Source: Symbiodinium natans (taxonomy: Eukaryota > Sar > Dinophyceae > Suessiales > Symbiodiniaceae). Taken from it: 12,000 bases of DNA. Below the pieces are notes generated by a model that saw nothing but the letters and a program-made list of their open reading frames with translations, was not told the DNA's origin and ran no database searches. Shown here piece by piece: positions 11,667 through 12,000 of the stretch; position 1 is the first letter of the stretch; each line of letters starts with the position of its first letter. The stretch spans positions 448,001 to 460,000 of the forward strand of contig CAJNDS010001891.1 of assembly GCA_905221605.1 (NCBI GenBank), read 5' to 3'. Position numbers and translations under genes: made by a program.

Positions 11667-12000
11667 TAAGGAACATAGTATAGGTTAACAGCGTATCATG
11701 TGCATGTACACAGTCAACACCACCAAAACGTTGGGAAAGCCAGCAAATGGCACAATTCCGCTCCTTTAAAACGAAAATGCAATATTCTTAGCTTCTAAAT
11801 GTCCAGAAGAGCAAGATACTGGATTTTCCAGCATTTTGGCAGTGTTGACTGTCGTGTTGACCGTAGTGTTGACTGAGTGTTGACTGTCATTTTGCATGTG
11901 CTTGCTGATTGTGCGAAAGCATAGTGAAACAGTCCCTGTAACTCTGCCAAAACCCTAAAGATCGCAGTTGCAAGCATTTTGCACACAAAACCTGAAAATA
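11667..12000. other. Array-free sequence with dispersed repeat, copy 2
   Basis: Unique, more AT-rich sequence. At 11815-11890 it carries the second copy of the minisatellite repeat (lead TTTTCCAGCATTTTGGCAG, then four GTGTTGAC-G-- units ending in TGTCA). No exon of the upstream part of the gene is recognised here. Confidence 0.55.

Noticed and set aside
1-12000. True telomere or subtelomeric chromosome end
   Set aside because: Arrays are short, in both orientations, variant-specific and interleaved with coding-like islands across the full window.
1-12000. CRISPR array, prokaryotic operons, tRNA or rRNA genes
   Set aside because: The repeats are contiguous heptamers without unique spacers of constant length, and no RNA-gene signatures were seen on either strand.

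Overview
The window looks like nuclear DNA of a eukaryotic alga or protist. The best guess is a dinoflagellate or related alveolate. No prokaryotic gene organisation, rRNA or tRNA is visible. Dozens of short arrays of the telomere-type heptamer TTTAGGG/CCCTAAA and its variants alternate with short islands of unique sequence. TTTAGGG is the plant, green-algal and dinoflagellate telomere motif. The arrays occur in both orientations and are only about 20-250 bp long, so this is not a chromosome end.

My main reading is that the window lies inside one long, intron-rich gene on the minus strand, running from about 11577 down to about 1611 and probably beyond. At least a dozen islands translate on the minus strand into compact, protein-like segments. 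From 5' to 3' these are: a membrane helix (11577-11518), a helical segment (11233-11179), a basic/amphipathic segment (10183-10101), a loop (8598-8523), a membrane helix (8200-8130), a third hydrophobic segment (7585-7473), an NLLIAQLNQAY segment like the post-S6 end of Ion_trans/TRP-polycystin channels (7208-7125), and then a conserved-looking cytoplasmic tail (5816-5793, 4558-4489, 4088-4002, 2696-2634, 1901-1811, 1670-1611). For most of the tail the donor and acceptor phases fit together, which is the strongest internal evidence for a real gene. Boundaries were read by eye and no transcript supports them.

The striking feature is the introns. On the + strand most exon islands have CCCTAAA-type repeats on the left and TTTAGGG-type repeats on the right. 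In transcript sense each intron therefore begins with GTTTAGGG or GCTTAGGG repeats and ends with CCCTAAA repeats followed by AG. The two ends of each intron are complementary, so introns could fold into long hairpins that bring the splice sites together. One intron (11517-11234) is almost entirely such an inverted repeat. Others carry cargo between the arms: short hairpin MITE-like elements (5446, 9682, 9956), a compound foldback element (9228-9475), a dispersed minisatellite (8935 and 11815), other dispersed repeats (642/8020), a C-rich tract and a (TTTGGGG)n tract.

Region by region: 1-1600 is repeat-rich with only weak exon candidates. 1611-4558 holds the 3' tail exons, embedded in long degenerate CCCTAAA arrays. 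4560-7100 holds introns and two small exon candidates. 7125-8600 holds the membrane-proximal exons. 8640-10100 is a large intron full of mobile-element-like sequence. 10101-11577 holds the upstream exons. 11590-12000 is a further intron or flank containing the second copy of the minisatellite repeat.
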